A stretch of 64,000 nucleotides of DNA from UBA1447 sp002329225 (GTDB taxonomy: Bacteria; Bacillota; Clostridia; Oscillospirales; Acutalibacteraceae), in contig JBMNVN010000009.1 of NCBI GenBank assembly GCA_050946835.1, forward strand, positions 5,769 to 69,768, given 5' to 3'. Both the position numbers and the translations under genes were made by a program. Positions 16,501 through 25,657 of the stretch are shown one piece after another. The notes under the pieces were generated by a model. That model was not told where the DNA came from. It searched no databases and saw only the letters and a program-made list of their open reading frames with translations. Every line of letters starts with the position of its first letter. Position 1 is the first letter of the stretch.

Positions 16501-18303
16501 TTATTTGTACATCGGGCCGTAGGTTGCACAGGCTCTGTAGTCGGCGCCTTCCAAATCGGAGGTGCCGAAAGCGGACCAGGCATGGGGACGATAAACTTTT
16601 TCGTCCGGTACGTTGTGCATGGAAACGGGGATACGCAGCATACTTGCCAGAGCCAACAGGTCTCTTCCGATATGACCGTAGGTCAGGGAGCCGTGGTTGG
16701 CGCCCCAATTGGCCATGACGGAGTAAACATCTTTGAAGGCGACCTTGTCGTTGGTGTTGGGCACAAACCAGGTGGTGGGCCAGGTGGGGTCGGTGCGTTT
16801 GTAAAGTTTGTTGTGAACTTCGTCCGGCAGAGTAATGGTGTAGCCTTCCGCTACCTGCATAACCGGGCCGATGCCGTCAACAATGTTAAAGCGAATCATG
16901 GTGATGGGCATCTGCGCCATGGTTTTAAATTGGGAAGAATAGCCGCCGCCGCGGAAATAACCGGTGTTGCCGGGGCACCATTCGGTAACGCTGAGCATTG
17001 CCTTGATGTCCTCATCGGTTACATCCCACCATTTTTTCATAAGGGCGTTGCCGTCTTCGTCCTTGCACATACCCGTGGCATCCAGAGCGGCGGCGCCGGA
17101 GTTGATAAGATGAATAAAACCGCCTGCGGCTATGCCTTCGAGTTTGACGCCCGTAACCCGTTCAACGGCCTCGGGGCTCCAGTAAGTTCTCACATCGGCA
17201 AAAAGGCTGGCGGTACCGGTGAGCAGTTTGCCCACGAGCATTGCCAGGCCGTTGAGACCGTCGTTTTCGGTTGCAAAGGTGAGAGGTTCTTTTTTGCCGT
17301 TCCAGTCGAAGGAAGAATTGAGAATTGCCTCGGTAAAGTCGCCGTTGGGCATAAAGTCGGTCCACATTCTCTGCCCCTGGAAGCCGCCCAAAATGGCGTT
17401 GCGGCCCAAGGCTTCCTCATGCCAACCGTCTTTCGGCCCGGTGTATTTTGCCTCATCCCCTACGGGTCTGACTTCTTTGAGCTTTTCGTTGCCCAAAAGA
17501 ATATCCCGGCAGATAAGGGTCATTTTTACCACAAATTCCCACTCCCAGTCCTTGCGTTCACGTGAGGAGGGAACCGCATTTACATCAAAGCCCTCTTTGC
17601 AGTTGGCCTTTGTCCAGGCAAGAGCCTTTTCGTATTCCTCATGGTCATAAATGCCCAGATTTACCCGGCGGATAACTTCGGACATATCCACCCACTCCGA
17701 ACGCAAACCGAAGTATTTTTGCATCATGTTTGCATCGCAGTTGGAACCGGCAATACCCATGGAAACGGAGCCGATACCCACATAAGCCTTGCCTTTAATC
17801 TGGCCGACAGCGGCGGCGCAGCGGGCAAAGCAGAGGATTTTTTCCTGTACATCTTCCGGAATGGAATAGTCGTCCAAATCCTGAACATCCCGCCCGTAGA
17901 TTGAAAAGGCGGGCAGGCCCCTTTGGGCGTGGGCGGCCATAACCGCCGCAAGATAAACGGCACCGGGGCGTTCCGTCCCGTTAAAGCCCCAGACCGCCTT
18001 GATTGTGTTGGGATCCAGATCCATTGTTTCACTGCCGTAGCACCAGCAGGGGGTTACGGAAAGGGTGGCGCAGACGTTTTGTGTGGAGAAGTATTCGGCG
18101 CATTTGCCCGCTTCGCCTCCCCCGCCGATTGTGCATGGCGAAATTACGCAGGAAAACGGCGTACCGTCGGAGTAGAACACATTGGATTCAATGAGCTCCT
18201 TTGCCGCCAGAGCCATAGCCATGGTCTTCTCTTCCAGACTTTCACGCACGCCGCCCCAACGGCCGTCAATTATCGGCCTGATTCCGATCTTTACTCTGTT
18301 CAT
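16501..18303 (-). CDS. fucI: L-fucose isomerase
   Basis: A 600-residue cytosolic aldose-ketose isomerase that converts L-fucose to L-fuculose (the family also takes D-arabinose). Near full-length identity to the FucI pattern is seen: IGIRPIIDGRWGGVRESLE at the start, TIGGGGEAGKCAEYF, CWCYGSETMDLDP, and GFNGTERPGAVYLAA. Length equals the usual 590-600 residues. ATG 18303 is chosen over an upstream ATG because GGAAGG lies before it. It has its own promoter in the 114-base gap after the metallophosphoesterase gene. The kinase and mutarotase likely to work with it are 18 kb away (36202-38142); fuculose-1-phosphate aldolase is not seen. Confidence 0.96.
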   Translation of the reverse strand: MNRVKIGIRPIIDGRWGGVRESLEEKTMAMALAAKELIESNVFYSDGTPFSCVISPCTIGGGGEAGKCAEYFSTQNVCATLSVTPCWCYGSETMDLDPNTIKAVWGFNGTERPGAVYLAAVMAAHAQRGLPAFSIYGRDVQDLDDYSIPEDVQEKILCFARCAAAVGQIKGKAYVGIGSVSMGIAGSNCDANMMQKYFGLRSEWVDMSEVIRRVNLGIYDHEEYEKALAWTKANCKEGFDVNAVPSSRERKDWEWEFVVKMTLICRDILLGNEKLKEVRPVGDEAKYTGPKDGWHEEALGRNAILGGFQGQRMWTDFMPNGDFTEAILNSSFDWNGKKEPLTFATENDGLNGLAMLVGKLLTGTASLFADVRTYWSPEAVERVTGVKLEGIAAGGFIHLINSGAAALDATGMCKDEDGNALMKKWWDVTDEDIKAMLSVTEWCPGNTGYFRGGGYSSQFKTMAQMPITMIRFNIVDGIGPVMQVAEGYTITLPDEVHNKLYKRTDPTWPTTWFVPNTNDKVAFKDVYSVMANWGANHGSLTYGHIGRDLLALASMLRIPVSMHNVPDEKVYRPHAWSAFGTSDLEGADYRACATYGPMYK

Positions 18304-18365
18304 AATTTTCCTTCCTTTCAAAAGATTATTTATTATGATTTTATTATTGCACACAATATATTATC

Positions 18366-18394
18366 AGTATAAAACCTGTTTCGCAAGGTTGCAA
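18366..18394 (-). promoter_or_regulatory. Promoter of fucI
   Basis: On the minus strand: TTGCAA (18389-18394), 17-bp spacer, TATACT (18366-18371), about 63 bases before the fucI start codon. Confidence 0.7.
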
Positions 18395-18417
18395 GGGCCG
18401 GGGCTCATAAGTCGGTT

Positions 18418-19440
18418 TTATTTCCGCATTTCCTCACCGGGGTAGTCCGCCACGCAATCGGCGGAGCGGACCATATAAGTTGTGACATTCCACGGGTCGT
18501 CTTCGCTGATATCCACAATCCTGCCGCCCCGCATATCGTCATCACAGTAAACATCGTAGGACATTCCGGCATCGTACACCATTTTAATACCGCAGTAGGT
18601 CCCCTCATAATCGTTGATATGGTCATGGCCGCAAAGGACGGTCTTTACGTCGCCCCGCTGTAAGATGGCGGAAAACAGGCCTGAATTAATCGGCGAAGAG
18701 CCGACCTGTTCACGGCGGAACCCGCAGTAGCCCGTCTGCGCCACATTTTTATAGGGGATAATAAACTCGGGGATGGGGATATGGAAAAACATCATACCGG
18801 GAATCTTTTTGCCGTTATACCGTTCAAGCTCCACCGATGAGTTCCAATACCACATGACCTGGTTAAAGCGGATGGTGTCGTAGGTCTGTGAAAGGTGAAG
18901 AGGGTCGGGCATCATAACCTGCCTGTAATCATCCTCCAACCCGACATCGGTTAAAAATTGGTGCATATTGCGGTTGGAATCAAGGCCCCAAAGGCAGAAG
19001 ACTATATCGTTGCCGTTTTCGGCTTTTACCGGCAAAACATAGTTGCCCGTACCGTAGATATCCTCCGGGCCCCGCTTTGCCACGCAGTATTCAAAACTTT
19101 CATAAACCGTCTGCTGGTCTTTGACGGCATACCCTTTTTCGGCATCGTGGTTGCCGAAAACATGTGCCCAGGGGATGCGCCTGCTTTCCGCTTCGCCCAT
19201 CACCTCGCTCAGATACGCTTTGAGGGTTTCAGGCGATTGGGCGCCGTCGTCCCAAACGATATCGCCGACAAGCAGAATCAGGTCGGGATTATGCTTATCC
19301 AGCAAAGCGGCAATATCCCGTATAATACGGCGGTCAAAGTTACACTTGCCGTGCAGGTCGGAAAAGGCCAGCACTCTGAACTTTCCGTTTTTAAAACGGA
19401 GTTCTTTTTTTAACGACAGGTTGTACTCCAACTGAGTCAT
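18418..19440 (-). CDS. Calcineurin-like metallophosphoesterase (cytosolic)
   Basis: A 340-residue protein without a signal peptide. The metal-binding motifs of the calcineurin-like family are in order: FSDLHGK (DxH, about 28-30), VGDIVWDD (GD, about 58-59), FGNHDAE (GNHD, about 95-98) and CGHDHIND near 270 (GHxH). It should cleave a phosphomono- or diester, using two metals. Its closest architecture is the PhoD/YkuE-like or DevT type; substrate unknown. It lies 46 bases after a second metallophosphoesterase gene and upstream of fucI, in a minus-strand run that starts at 22699. Confidence 0.85.
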   Translation of the reverse strand: MTQLEYNLSLKKELRFKNGKFRVLAFSDLHGKCNFDRRIIRDIAALLDKHNPDLILLVGDIVWDDGAQSPETLKAYLSEVMGEAESRRIPWAHVFGNHDAEKGYAVKDQQTVYESFEYCVAKRGPEDIYGTGNYVLPVKAENGNDIVFCLWGLDSNRNMHQFLTDVGLEDDYRQVMMPDPLHLSQTYDTIRFNQVMWYWNSSVELERYNGKKIPGMMFFHIPIPEFIIPYKNVAQTGYCGFRREQVGSSPINSGLFSAILQRGDVKTVLCGHDHINDYEGTYCGIKMVYDAGMSYDVYCDDDMRGGRIVDISEDDPWNVTTYMVRSADCVADYPGEEMRK

Positions 19441-19486
19441 GACGGCTTGTTCCTTTGTTGTTTTTATAAGTGAGCGTCAGGCAGTT

Positions 19487-20476
19487 TTAAACAAGGGGAA
19501 TATTCCAGGTGTAGAATGTATACCAGACCCCGGCGGAAAAACTCCGGGCACGAATGACAACCTCGTCGTCATACACTTCAAAAACACAGCCGGTGCCGTT
19601 GGAAGATGTGCCTTGGCGCGGAACATTTGCGTATGTATAGACAGGCAGATTAATGCTGTGAACCGAACCGTATGTTTCGATTGTTCTGTAGGTGTAGAGG
19701 TCTTCGGTATATCTGTTTGTAAACCCGAGATGCAGATGTCCGCTGATCAGGAACACATTGTCATAACTTTTCAGAATTGCTTCTACTTGCTCGGACTGTG
19801 CGCCGAATCCGCCGTCATACGGGTGCGGGTTTTGATTGCCCCAGCTTTCCGGGAGGCCGTGGGTTCCGTTCATCGGCCAGTGGCTGAGAACGAAAATCGG
19901 CTTGCCGTCTTGCGAGGCTTCTTCCATTTCTTCCTCCAGCCACGCCAACTGCGTGTCGCTGATATAAGCACAAACTCCATCGCCCTCACTGCCGAGAACG
20001 ATAAAATGATAACCGTTGACTTCGGTGGAATAATACATTTCCTCAATGGGACGGCCGGTGATTTCCTCGGTATAGCGGGTGAAATACTCTTTAATTATGC
20101 CGGGGGTTTCATTCTTCGTCCAGGTATCGTGATTGCCGCAGGCGAGGATGATGTTTTTGGCCGGTTTATAACGCTTGAAGGTGTCGCGAAGCGCTTCATA
20201 TTCTACCGCTTCGCCGTTGTCGGTCATATCGCCCACTATGAGCAGAGCGTCGAGAGGGTATGCGGATCTTTCCATATCATCGAGCCCGAGTTTCAGCATA
20301 CCGCGGCGGTAGGCTTCTTCAGTCATATGGGTATCCGCAATGGCTGCGAAAACCATACGGACATTATCCTCATCCACAGGTCTCAATTCCGCCGTGAAAT
20401 TGCCGAAAAACGGTGAAAAGCATATGGAGAGGAAGGAAAGAAGAACCGCCAATAATTTTTTAATAATCAATACCAT
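19487..20476 (-). CDS. Secreted metallophosphoesterase
   Basis: A 329-residue protein with an N-terminal signal or anchor (hydrophobic stretch about 3-28), so the enzyme acts outside the membrane. Motifs: AAIADTHMTE (DxH), VGDMTDNG (GD), CGNHDTW (GNHD), LSHWPMNG (metal His) and SGHLHLG (GHxH). It is a paralogue of the product of 26683-27636: motif spacing, the HWP phrase and the ending RAR...WY are shared. The family hydrolyses phosphodiesters or phosphomonoesters such as those in glycerophospholipids, nucleotides or phosphoglycans. It follows the glycosidase-like gene by 24 bases, so the pair is probably one transcript. Confidence 0.85.
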   Translation of the reverse strand: MVLIIKKLLAVLLSFLSICFSPFFGNFTAELRPVDEDNVRMVFAAIADTHMTEEAYRRGMLKLGLDDMERSAYPLDALLIVGDMTDNGEAVEYEALRDTFKRYKPAKNIILACGNHDTWTKNETPGIIKEYFTRYTEEITGRPIEEMYYSTEVNGYHFIVLGSEGDGVCAYISDTQLAWLEEEMEEASQDGKPIFVLSHWPMNGTHGLPESWGNQNPHPYDGGFGAQSEQVEAILKSYDNVFLISGHLHLGFTNRYTEDLYTYRTIETYGSVHSINLPVYTYANVPRQGTSSNGTGCVFEVYDDEVVIRARSFSAGVWYTFYTWNIPLV

Positions 20477-20500
20477 CAGAGCAACCGCCTTTCAAAAATT

Positions 20501-22699
20501 TTATTTAAGAATCAGTTTCCTCGTTTTTGCAACGCTGTCGAAAGAAACGAGGGCTGTTCTGCTCAATTCGTCATAGGTACATTTGCACAATTCCCCGTCG
20601 ATACAGGCTGTCTTTACAGGGAATGGAGTGCGAAGCCGTATACAGGCCCTGAAGTTGCCTGCGCCGTTCAGTTCAACGGCAATTTCCTTACTGTCGGCGG
20701 AGAGCCGGTGAATGCGGACGGATGTGCCTATAATACACAGGCTTTCATTTTCAATATGGCTGAAATTGAAGAGCATGGAGTTTTCTCCGGGGCGGATTGT
20801 TTTCCGTTTGATGATTTGAAAATCGGGTGTGAACATATCGGCAAAAAGACCGTTGTGTACAAGCGGGTCGTTATGAATACTCTCGTCCATAACGGCGCTG
20901 ATTATATAGGGCGGGCGCTCGACGGTCAGGCTGTTTGAAAATTCCGGGGCAAAATCCTTTCTGACAGCCGCTTCACGGAAAAAGGCTCGGAGAGCATCCG
21001 CCCGGGCTTTGGAAAAACCGAAGAAACAGGGGTTTGTCCGCCAAACTGCGGCAATCCCTTTAAGGCAGGGGTAAATCCCTTTTTCGTTCTGCGGGGCAAT
21101 GCCGAGCATATCGAAAAGATGTTCCGCCGGTGAAGAGTATTTTCCCGTCCACCAACTGTTGATACGGTGATAGGGGTCGCTGTCATCGCCTATATATATC
21201 AGGACGCCGCCGCGCTTTACCCATTCGGCAATACTGTTGTTAACGTCGGGGTAATCCGGTTTCATATACTCGTAACTTAGCAGAAGGATATCGTAGTCAT
21301 CCAGATAACCGGCATACCGGCGGGCATTATCCAACAGGACGGGGCGAACGGGTATGCCGTATTTAAGCAGAGGGAGAGCAAGGGAGTAGAATGCGGGGAA
21401 GGCGTTTGAGGCGGCGAACCGGAGCATAAGTTCTCTGTCCGGAGATTCTGCCTCGAATAATTCATTTTTGAAGCGGGCAATCAGGTCGTCGGAGTCGCTC
21501 AAAACGGTACCGACCTCACCGGAGGGCGCTTCGGAAAGTTCGCTGTCGGGGTAATCCCTTTGATATAGCTGACTGTCCGCAGTCAGAATACCGACTCGAA
21601 CGGTATTGTCTCCGCCGTCTTCCAGGGTGCCCAATGTTTGAAAGTTGTTATTCAGTATGGTGGCGTAATCGGGCGGAATGCTTTCGGCGTCCTCGGCGTC
21701 TTTCGGGTATTTTCTTTCAAACACTCGGTTCGGCCAGGGGCAAATCTCGTATCGGTTGATTTTGGGGTGCAGCAGTGAAGCCACTACCGTGCAAAGGTAG
21801 TTCTTCCTGTAATCCGTCCAATCGAATATGGGGTTATCCTCAATAGGGTCGTGCAGGAACCACATGTGCCGCCCCGTACCCTTGACAAGTTCCTGCATTA
21901 CGCCGTACTCGAGGAAAGCGGTCTCAAGGGTGCGTTCCCTGAACAGACCGTCGAACCAGTTTTTTTCTCTTGAAGTACCCGTCCAGACCTGGGCAATACA
22001 GCCGTCCACTCCGGGGATATCCGCCAGTTTGCCCTCCGGACTGACGATTTTCCACTGAGTGTAGTTAATCAAACTGTGGGTGGGCACATAAAAACGCAGG
22101 TTCCTGCCGTGCTTTTTAAGGGCATATTCCTTAAGGGCGGCGCTGACACGGTCGATAGTCCTTGCATAAAGGTAGGCTTTGAGCTTAGCCGCCTTATATC
22201 TTGCATCGACGCCGCTGTGAGGGGGCGTCCAATCTTCACGGTAGTATGTTCTGTACTCCCGTTTAAAACTTTCGGAATAACCTGCCCTGTCCCAGAACTC
22301 CGGTTCCTCGACATGGATGGCTTCCACACCCGCATCTACGGCTGCTTTCAGTTTTTCGGTGATATAATCGGCAAAGGCAACGGTAGGCACCATATAGGGC
22401 GTATTTACACCGTGAGCAATGACGTTGCCGAAGCGGTCCGTCTGCGATTCGTCCCAATGCGGTGAGCCGTCATATTTCCCGGACAGATAATCGAGATAGC
22501 CGCCCCAGGCGATACCCGTCATTAAGTGTATAATATAACCCCGCGCCCGAAAGACATTGATTCTTTCGAGCGTGGTTTCGTTAAGTCCGTAAACCATAAC
22601 GAAATCGCAATGGTTATCAACACTGTCGGGCGGAAAACCGCTGATTTGATAACCGGTGCGTTCTTCACTTCTGTCTCTTATATAAGCCATAATAATCAT
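20501..22699 (-). CDS. Large glycosidase-like protein of unassigned family
   Basis: A 732-residue protein without a signal peptide. I do not recognise a named family. The first half has TIM-barrel character: strand-loop segments such as VDAGVEAIHVEEPEFWDRAGY (two adjacent Glu, about 134-140), LRFYVPTHSLINY and HMWFLHDPIEDNP. The middle (about 420-560) resembles the glutamine-amidotransferase-like domain of GH42-type enzymes (YDILLLSYEYMKPDYPDVNNSIAEWVKRGGVLIYIGD). A beta-sandwich-like end follows. This order is that of GH42/GHxx beta-galactosidases with a trimerisation domain, so a hydrolase or phosphorylase on a glycoside is likely. It heads the minus-strand unit with two metallophosphoesterases. 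The ribosome site before ATG 22699 is weak. Confidence 0.7.
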   Translation of the reverse strand: MIIMAYIRDRSEERTGYQISGFPPDSVDNHCDFVMVYGLNETTLERINVFRARGYIIHLMTGIAWGGYLDYLSGKYDGSPHWDESQTDRFGNVIAHGVNTPYMVPTVAFADYITEKLKAAVDAGVEAIHVEEPEFWDRAGYSESFKREYRTYYREDWTPPHSGVDARYKAAKLKAYLYARTIDRVSAALKEYALKKHGRNLRFYVPTHSLINYTQWKIVSPEGKLADIPGVDGCIAQVWTGTSREKNWFDGLFRERTLETAFLEYGVMQELVKGTGRHMWFLHDPIEDNPIFDWTDYRKNYLCTVVASLLHPKINRYEICPWPNRVFERKYPKDAEDAESIPPDYATILNNNFQTLGTLEDGGDNTVRVGILTADSQLYQRDYPDSELSEAPSGEVGTVLSDSDDLIARFKNELFEAESPDRELMLRFAASNAFPAFYSLALPLLKYGIPVRPVLLDNARRYAGYLDDYDILLLSYEYMKPDYPDVNNSIAEWVKRGGVLIYIGDDSDPYHRINSWWTGKYSSPAEHLFDMLGIAPQNEKGIYPCLKGIAAVWRTNPCFFGFSKARADALRAFFREAAVRKDFAPEFSNSLTVERPPYIISAVMDESIHNDPLVHNGLFADMFTPDFQIIKRKTIRPGENSMLFNFSHIENESLCIIGTSVRIHRLSADSKEIAVELNGAGNFRACIRLRTPFPVKTACIDGELCKCTYDELSRTALVSFDSVAKTRKLILK

Positions 22700-22966
22700 A
22701 TTGAAGTTTAACCCATAGCGGTAAAAATGTAAATACTTTCACTGTTAAAAGTCTTTGAATTTGTCTTATATTCACAAAGAGAGAAGCCGGATTTGTCAAT
22801 TTTGCAGTCCGCGGCAATTGTGTATAATCCGCAGGTATGGTACTATACAGACAATATAATATTATCCGAATAGTCGTTACTGCAGACACCGAATCGGAGG
22901 CATTTGACTACGGCTTGGAGTCGGGCGGATATTGTCAATAAATTGTGAGGAAAGGTTGTCGGTTTT

Positions 22967-25588
22967 ATGTCAGCTAAACACAGTCTGAGAAAAGTGATTG
23001 CCGTTCTTTCGGTATCCGCTATGCTTGCCGGGACAGTTGCGTTTTCCGCTTTCGGATTCAGCGGCAGTATTTCGCCGGAAACGATAGCGGTAAGTTCACG
23101 TGTGGCTGTCGGGATTGAAAGTGAGGGTATAGTCCTGCTCAAAAACGAGGACGGTGCTCTTCCGCTTCAGGGCCGGGCGGTCAATGTGTTCGGTGCGGGT
23201 TCCGTAACTCCTTTTCTGGGCGGGACCGGCTCGGGTGCCATTACCACAACCGACCCGGTCGATTTTTATGATGCCCTTGACCTTTGCGGTATAAACTACA
23301 ACAGCGAACTGCGTAACCTGTATGAGGAAAACGATAAAAACTCCCTGCCCAAAACGGACAACACGGTTGTAAACAACGGACTGCAGCTGGTGCTGCTGAA
23401 AAAGACGATTAAAGAAATGCCCGCAGATAAAATCACACCGGAGATTCTTGATAATGCTGCGGCGTTTTCGCCTGCGGCGCTCATTGTCATCAGCCGAACG
23501 GGTTCGGAGGGTTCAGACCTTTCGGTAGACGACCTGCGCCTTTCGGACGAAGAGAAGGCTCTTGTCGACCTGGTGACATCGCATTTTAACGAGGTCATTG
23601 TGCTGTTCAATATCTCCAACGTTATGGAAATGGGCTGGCTTGAGGATTATCCGCAGATAAAAGCCGCGGCGATAATCTGGATTCCCGGTGAATTCGGCAT
23701 GGAGGCAGTGGGTAAAATGCTGAAAGGAGAAGTCAACCCCTCCGGTAAGCTGGCCGACACCGTCGCCTATAACATCGAGGCTCACCCGTCTTCCGTCAAC
23801 TTCGGTGATTTCCGTTACGGCAACACTGTTAACAAAAAGTATCTGGAATACCGTGAAGGCATTTATGTCGGTTACCGGTATTTTGAGACCTTTGCACCTG
23901 AACAGGTGCAGTATCCCTTCGGCTACGGCCTTTCCTACACCGCATTCGAGCGTGAAATGCTCGGATGGGATGAGGACGGGGAGACGGTCAGTATCAGCGT
24001 GAAAGTAAGCAATACCGGTGCATATGCCGGTAAAGATGTGGTGCAGGTCTATGTTTCCCCTCCCTATACTTCAGGCGGTATAGAGAAAAGCACCGTCACT
24101 CTGGTCGGTTATGCAAAGACGCAGCTTATTGAGCCGGGCGGTTCGGACACTGTAACGGTAACATTCCGTATTCGGGATATGGCCTCGTATGATCGGAAGG
24201 GCGAGCAGGCCTGGGTGCTCGAAAACGGAGATTATAATATCCGTGTTTGCAGTGACATCCGCAGCGAGTATGACTCGTTTATTTACAGCGTACCTGAAAC
24301 CGTCGTTTGGAAAACCGACGATGCCACGGGTACGCCGATAAAAAACCTTTTTGGCGATGCATATAACGGCTTTCCTCTCCTTTCACGCAGTAATCCCGCC
24401 GATACTTTTCCCCGCTTTGAACAGCGCAAGGCGGACTTTGCCGTTCTCACTGCCGACGCATGGCCGGCCCCCACCCCGGGAGCGGCGCCTCGAACCGGTG
24501 CGGAGTACGAAACAGGCGTAATTACACTGCGGGATGTGTATGAGGACGAAAGCAAATGGGATGCCTTCCTTGACCAGTTGACGGTGGAGGAGATGACTTT
24601 GCTGGTTACCTGCGGCGGCTACTGCACGGCAGGGATTGAGCGCCTCGGCATACCCGAAACGGTTGACAACGACGGCCCCTCATGCGTCAAGGGCCGGTAC
24701 GGCAGCGTCTATGCGGATTGCGGAACGGCCTACCCCTGCGAGACCGCCATCGCCTGCACTTTTAACGACGAACTTGCCCGGTCGATGGGAACAAGTGCCG
24801 GTACGGAAGCCCGGGAAATCGGTACGGACATCTGGTACGCGCCTGGTGCAAATATCCACCGGGATCCCCGCGGAGGGAGGAACTTTGAGTATTTCTCGGA
24901 GGATCCGCTGCTTTCCGGCCGTATGGCGGCGGCTGTGATTGACGGAGCGAAGTCAATGGGGCTTGTCACCACCATAAAACATTTTGCCCTTAACGACCAG
25001 GAAAAGAACCGTACCGGCGTTTATACCTGGGCGGATGAGCAGACAATGCGTGAGATTTACCTCAAGCCTTTTGAAATTGCGGTAAAAACTACCGGCTGTT
25101 CCGGCATTATGTCCGCCTTCAACCGTATAGGCACTCAGTGGTGCGGTGCAAACAGCGCATTGCTGCAAGAGCTGCTGCGGGGAGAGTGGGGCTTTAACGG
25201 CTTCGTTGTTTCGGACTACTCAAACAACTTCACCGGTTACGGCTATATGAGCCCCGTGATTGCCGTTTACAACGGGAACGACACCATGCTGACCGGTTTG
25301 TGGTTCCTGCAAAAAACGTCGCAGTTTGCCGCTGTTAAGGCCGCTTATGAGCGGGACCCTGCCGGTTTCGGCACCGCATTGAGGGCTGCGGTTAAAAATA
25401 TCTGCATAGCAAAAATGACTACCCGGGCTTTTCTTGACCCGAATCCCCTGCCGGAAGATACTTTGGCTGATGTTCTTATCCCGTTGAGCGAGTGGAATTT
25501 TGAATTTCCCCGCATTTTCTCCGTGCTGAAATATATTGCCAACAACCTGATGAACGCCGTCACTTTCGGTCTGCGGTTTTTGCTTTAA
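22967..25588 (+). CDS. GH3 beta-glycosidase with permuted domain order
   Basis: An 873-residue secreted enzyme with a signal peptide (about 1-36). The domain order is reversed from most GH3 enzymes: the alpha/beta sandwich (about 40-290, starting GIVLLKNEDGALPL) and a fibronectin-III-like domain (about 330-430) come first, and the (beta/alpha)8 barrel last (about 525-800). Barrel landmarks are DNDGPSCVKGR, YAPGANIHRDPRGGRNFEYFSEDP, TIKHFALND and the nucleophile FVVSDYS with Asp750. This order is known in Ruminococcus albus and Butyrivibrio fibrisolvens beta-glucosidases. The last ~25 residues are hydrophobic and could anchor it to the membrane. It likely removes terminal beta-linked glucose or a similar sugar. 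It leads a plus-strand unit with 25658 and 26683. Confidence 0.93.
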   Translation: MSAKHSLRKVIAVLSVSAMLAGTVAFSAFGFSGSISPETIAVSSRVAVGIESEGIVLLKNEDGALPLQGRAVNVFGAGSVTPFLGGTGSGAITTTDPVDFYDALDLCGINYNSELRNLYEENDKNSLPKTDNTVVNNGLQLVLLKKTIKEMPADKITPEILDNAAAFSPAALIVISRTGSEGSDLSVDDLRLSDEEKALVDLVTSHFNEVIVLFNISNVMEMGWLEDYPQIKAAAIIWIPGEFGMEAVGKMLKGEVNPSGKLADTVAYNIEAHPSSVNFGDFRYGNTVNKKYLEYREGIYVGYRYFETFAPEQVQYPFGYGLSYTAFEREMLGWDEDGETVSISVKVSNTGAYAGKDVVQVYVSPPYTSGGIEKSTVTLVGYAKTQLIEPGGSDTVTVTFRIRDMASYDRKGEQAWVLENGDYNIRVCSDIRSEYDSFIYSVPETVVWKTDDATGTPIKNLFGDAYNGFPLLSRSNPADTFPRFEQRKADFAVLTADAWPAPTPGAAPRTGAEYETGVITLRDVYEDESKWDAFLDQLTVEEMTLLVTCGGYCTAGIERLGIPETVDNDGPSCVKGRYGSVYADCGTAYPCETAIACTFNDELARSMGTSAGTEAREIGTDIWYAPGANIHRDPRGGRNFEYFSEDPLLSGRMAAAVIDGAKSMGLVTTIKHFALNDQEKNRTGVYTWADEQTMREIYLKPFEIAVKTTGCSGIMSAFNRIGTQWCGANSALLQELLRGEWGFNGFVVSDYSNNFTGYGYMSPVIAVYNGNDTMLTGLWFLQKTSQFAAVKAAYERDPAGFGTALRAAVKNICIAKMTTRAFLDPNPLPEDTLADVLIPLSEWNFEFPRIFSVLKYIANNLMNAVTFGLRFLL

Positions 25589-25657
25589 AGTGACCTTTTT
25601 CCTTATAGAAAAACATAATCAACAAAAAGAGTTGTCTATATTTGAGGAGGAAATAAA

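Noticed and set aside
22700..22966. A clear divergent promoter between the glycosidase-like and GH3 genes
   Set aside because: TATAAT-like boxes exist, but none had a convincing -35 element at 16-18 bases, so no promoter was called.
23805..24002. Small plus-strand ORF inside the GH3 gene
   Set aside because: It is a shadow in another frame of the GH3 gene; no independent ribosome site or codon pattern.
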